Shown one piece after another: positions 61,707 to 64,000 of a DNA stretch of 64,000 nt. Numbering within the stretch: the stretch's first letter is position 1; each line of letters opens with the position of its first letter. Under the pieces are notes generated by a model. That model saw nothing but the letters and a program-made list of their open reading frames with translations, ran no database searches and was not told the DNA's origin. The stretch covers positions 1-64,000 of the forward strand of contig JAAFJN010000013.1 of NCBI GenBank assembly GCA_013298845.1. Reading direction: 5' to 3'. The position numbers and the translations under genes are program-made. The stretch comes from Chitinophagales bacterium. Lineage in GTDB: Bacteria; Bacteroidota; Bacteroidia; Chitinophagales; Saprospiraceae.

Positions 61707-62450
61707 ATGTTGGGGTTGAAAAAATTAGTGGTTGTTTTTCTGGTGTATTTTCCGGTTGTTGTCGCGGCGCAATCGTCGTTTCCGTTTCAACTGCGTCCCC
61801 CACGCGAGACCGCGATTTGGGGAGCAACCGGGGGGATAAATGCGGCGGGGATTATTTTGAATGTAGAAAACAAACCGTTTACCATCAATGGTTTACATGC
61901 GCTTATTCGCGACCAGATCGGGTTTGTATTCGATCGAAAAGCCACGTACAATTGGTCGCCGCGCAGCGCCAAAATAAGTGATGTTTTGATGTACGGCGCT
62001 TATACGGCCCCTTTTTGGCTGGGGTTGTCGCCCATTTTTCGGCAAAAAAGCAACGCCGGGACCATGACCGCCATGGCGGCGCAAACGTTTTTGCTGACTG
62101 CCGGTATTACCAACGTCGTAAAAAATGCGGTTCGTCGCCCCCGGCCGTTTTTGTACAATCCCGATGCGCCTTTGGCCGATAAACTCGAACGCGACGGCCG
62201 ACAATCCTTTTTTTCGGGGCATACGAGCACAACGGCCGCCATGTGTTTTTTTACGGCCCAAACCTATGCCAAAGTGTATCCGCAATCGCGCTCCAAGTAC
62301 GTGGTTTGGGGAGCGGCCATTGTGCTTCCGGCACTGACGGGTATTTACCGAATAAAAGCCGGAAAACATTTCCCTTCCGATATCGTGGTGGGATATACCG
62401 TTGGTGCTCTGGTGGGGTTGGCGGTGCCGTATTGGCATCGGAGGGGGTGA
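61707..62450 (+). CDS. PAP2-family phosphatase
   Basis: 247 residues from ATG 61707 (MLGLKKLVVVFLVYFPVVVAAQ, a signal peptide). The three PAP2 motifs are seen: KNAVRRPRP, FSGHTST and YRIKAGKHFPSDIVVGYTVG. It removes phosphate from lipid diphosphates or phosphatidic acid in the envelope. It lies 2 bp downstream of a glycosyltransferase gene. Confidence 0.9.
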   Translation: MLGLKKLVVVFLVYFPVVVAAQSSFPFQLRPPRETAIWGATGGINAAGIILNVENKPFTINGLHALIRDQIGFVFDRKATYNWSPRSAKISDVLMYGAYTAPFWLGLSPIFRQKSNAGTMTAMAAQTFLLTAGITNVVKNAVRRPRPFLYNPDAPLADKLERDGRQSFFSGHTSTTAAMCFFTAQTYAKVYPQSRSKYVVWGAAIVLPALTGIYRIKAGKHFPSDIVVGYTVGALVGLAVPYWHRRG

Positions 62451-62567
62451 GTTATTATTGTGGAGGAAGGCGCGTGCGCTCATTCCTTCCGAAGTTTAGT
62501 TGTCTCATTGCTCTGGCTTGTTGTTTTTGCCATTTTTGGTTTTGACTTGGGAAAGAGCGGACAAATA

Positions 62568-63215
62568 TTAACTTGTTTTTCTTGCCAATACATACAAATG
62601 GCCGTTATTTATTCCCCCAATTTCTTTAATTCCGCATTTTTTCATTACTTCAATGTAAAAACCAGATTGGGTTAGATAATTTTCCAACATGGATTCATCC
62701 ATAAAATGATGTGGAATTCCGGCGTCTATTCCTTTGTCGGTAATAAAAGTATCCTCTTCTACAAGTTGACCACTTCCGTATGTAACATGTTCTTTTGATA
62801 TAACGGTTAATAAGAGAAAACCACCAAATTTGAGAACACGATATATTTCGGAAATTGCTTTTAAAACATCGTTTTTCAAACCATGATTAATCACTGATAT
62901 AGAAACAACTGCCTCAAAACTATTATCTTTAAATAATAATTGGGTCATGCAACACTTTTCAAATGATACGTCATTTGTATTGCACACTTCCAAAACGTAT
63001 GATTTTGCAGCATCAATAGCCACCTCGCTAATGTCACAAGCGGAAACCGTAAATCCAGTTTCCAAATATGGAATGATATTTCTACCACAGCCACAGCCAA
63101 GGTCAAGAATATGTTGAACCTCTTTGTTTTTAAATAATTCTATGCTATCCAATACAAGCGGGGCAGGCTTTAACCAACGATTTTCTTTGTCTTTAAATAA
63201 CTCATTCCAATTCAT
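62568..63215 (-). CDS. Class I SAM-dependent methyltransferase
   Basis: 215 residues. Motif I ILDLGCGCGRNIIPYLETGF, motif II FTVSACDISEVAIDAAKSYV and FGGFLLLTVISKEH. Substrate cannot be told. The gene is notably AT-rich against the preceding glycosyltransferase/PAP2 pair, a sign of horizontal transfer or a different island. Confidence 0.88.
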   Translation of the reverse strand: MNWNELFKDKENRWLKPAPLVLDSIELFKNKEVQHILDLGCGCGRNIIPYLETGFTVSACDISEVAIDAAKSYVLEVCNTNDVSFEKCCMTQLLFKDNSFEAVVSISVINHGLKNDVLKAISEIYRVLKFGGFLLLTVISKEHVTYGSGQLVEEDTFITDKGIDAGIPHHFMDESMLENYLTQSGFYIEVMKKCGIKEIGGINNGHLYVLARKTS

Positions 63216-63302
63216 GATGTCCTATTTTTTAGTGATTAAAAACTTGTAATTGTTCATTTATCAATCATTTAATTCTTACAGGGCATTGGTGGCATGGACA
63301 GC

Positions 63303-63332
63303 CAGCCGGAGGGATGTCGCGGTGACATTCCG
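63303..63332. repeat. REP-like hairpin
   Basis: GCCGGA-ggg-ATGTC (63303-63316) and GACAT-t-CCGGC (63322-63332) can form an imperfect stem around GCGGT. It resembles a palindromic REP-type unit, similar in style to the block at 13.4 kb. No gene. Confidence 0.5.
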
Positions 63333-63389
63333 GCAGCAAACATAAGAAAAGTTGTTGTAATGCAAACTTAGAAGATGAAAGTTTTCTCA

Positions 63390-63564
63390 CACTTACATGG
63401 TGGCGTGTAGTAAGCCGAAGTGTGTTTGCGTGATGGAGGCGCGGCTCCGGAAGGGCTTACTTACCTTTAGTAGGTGCTGTGAGCCGCCGGATACGAGGCT
63501 TTCGGTTGGTTCGGGATTGTGGGAGAGGGCTGGGGCGGTTATGGGTCGCCTCTTTCTACTCGAT
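63390..63564 (+). mobile_element. 3' end remnant of a group II intron
   Basis: The sequence GTGAGCCGCC, GGTTGGTTCGGGATTGTGGG, AGAGGGCTGGGGCGG and the ending CTTTCTACTCGAT are laid out like domains V and VI of bacterial group II introns. The final CTACTCGAT resembles the 3' end with a branch region. No intron-encoded reverse transcriptase or 5' GTGYG end is seen, and the methyltransferase gene lies only 175 bp to the left, so only the 3' part remains. It sits antisense to the gene at 63539-64000. Confirmation needs a structure search. Confidence 0.6.
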
Positions 63565-64000
63565 CACCATCGTTTCGTTCTTCTAAAAAATATGGATGAT
63601 GTTTTAACCGTCCACTTTTATAATAAACAACTCCTGAAATATTTAAACTCCCAATCCATTCATCGCGCTGTGCATATCCTCCACCAATAATTAATTTTTC
63701 ACCTAATACAGTCCAAATAATTTTCATGTTGTTATCTTCTAGTTTTTGAACTAAGTCGTTTTTCCTTACAACAAGACACGAATGAGTTGGGTGTGTTGCA
63801 CAAGGGTCAAAGCAAATCATTTGTCCATCTTTACTTAAGAGTTGTCCTTCAATTTTTGAGTATTGCAAGTCGAGAAGATTGAAAATAATTTCTGTAGGTT
63901 TATAAAAATTAATAGTTGATTCTTTCGATGCGTCATATTCTTCTTCCCACAAATAATCAAGGGCTGTCATTGCAACTTTACCGACAAGTTGATGTGTTTT
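63539..64000 (-). CDS. C-terminal part of a large unknown protein, partial
   Basis: The minus-strand frame is open from the window edge (64000) and reads LVGKVAMTALDYLWEEEYDA, HSCLVVRKNDLVQKLEDNNM, KIIWTVLGEKLIIGGG and VVYYKSGRLKHHPYFLEER. The Met at 63970 is probably internal. The WTVLGEKLIIGG segment recalls the C-termini of large defence-type ATPases, but this is memory only. The last seven codons (from 63559 leftwards) lie in the intron remnant, so the original C-terminus was interrupted. AT-rich like its neighbour the methyltransferase. Confidence 0.5.
   Translation of the reverse strand, partial: KTHQLVGKVAMTALDYLWEEEYDASKESTINFYKPTEIIFNLLDLQYSKIEGQLLSKDGQMICFDPCATHPTHSCLVVRKNDLVQKLEDNNMKIIWTVLGEKLIIGGGYAQRDEWIGSLNISGVVYYKSGRLKHHPYFLEERNDGDRVERGDP

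Noticed and set aside
63397..63690. Plus-strand 97-residue frame at the right end
   Set aside because: It runs through the intron remnant and into the antisense of another gene; no protein features.
1..64000. tRNA, rRNA, riboswitch or prophage
   Set aside because: I looked for conserved tRNA arms and T-loop sequences, rRNA blocks, common riboswitch cores and phage genes and saw none that I could support.

Overview
The window is bacterial chromosome from a member of the Bacteroidota, most likely the Saprospiria (inference). Several secreted proteins carry type IX secretion (T9SS) C-terminal sorting domains. Promoters of the Bacteroidota type (TTG, 19-21 bp, TAnnTTTG) recur. CotH-like, DUF4838, DUF1028, DUF4105 and LytTR/propeller-kinase genes are typical of the phylum. 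I see no rRNA, tRNA, CRISPR array, intact transposase or prophage.

Left part (1-13.6 kb) is accessory. It holds a decayed 3' end of a type I restriction hsdR gene joined to a YgjP-type metallopeptidase, a broken DUF1963 gene, a large CotH-like T9SS protein, small secreted proteins, a first copy of a paired secreted beta-propeller-like protein, a tandem pair of outer-membrane proteins with a Crp-type regulator, a DUF4838 protein and a DinB-type protein. 13.6-20.2 kb is core metabolism: a TonB-like protein, an MsbA-type ABC exporter, accC-accB, efp and purK. 20.2-31.8 kb is mixed: a T9SS protein, an HxlR regulator joined to a truncated DoxX gene, a pair of membrane-anchored GldM-like proteins, an ArsR/SRPBCC operon, a LytS/LytTR two-component system and the second secreted propeller-like paralogue. 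32-41.8 kb holds a VWA-like protein, a hibernation factor, a DUF4105 protein, rimM, a LysM glucosaminidase, a PorE-like OmpA lipoprotein and an unknown helical protein. 42 kb carries a tiny free-standing transcript for a 28-residue peptide with its own promoter and terminator, followed by a serine hydrolase and a fused oligopeptide ABC ATPase. 44.8-62.5 kb is mostly housekeeping (SlyD-type FKBP, tcdA, ppk2, rlpA, valS, rpsO, pnp, dnaG) mixed with a second CotH protein, a DUF1028 protein, a haem-binding protein, a glycosyltransferase and a PAP2 phosphatase. The right end has a methyltransferase, a group II intron 3' remnant and the C-terminal part of a large gene that runs off the window.

The most unusual structure is a set of intergenic elements made of degenerate 7-bp units. 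Family A has GAAYRYC-like units and family B has GTGAARA-like units. Both can be organised as a GAA-strand array, a unique core of roughly 120-240 bp, and a TTC-strand array, so the two arms are inverted. They start within a few bases of stop or start codons, and in one case supply the stop codon. A second feature worth attention is the 28-residue peptide gene at 42.03 kb. A third is a group of promoters whose TAnnTTTG box lies only 3-4 bp before the ATG, suggesting leaderless mRNAs.
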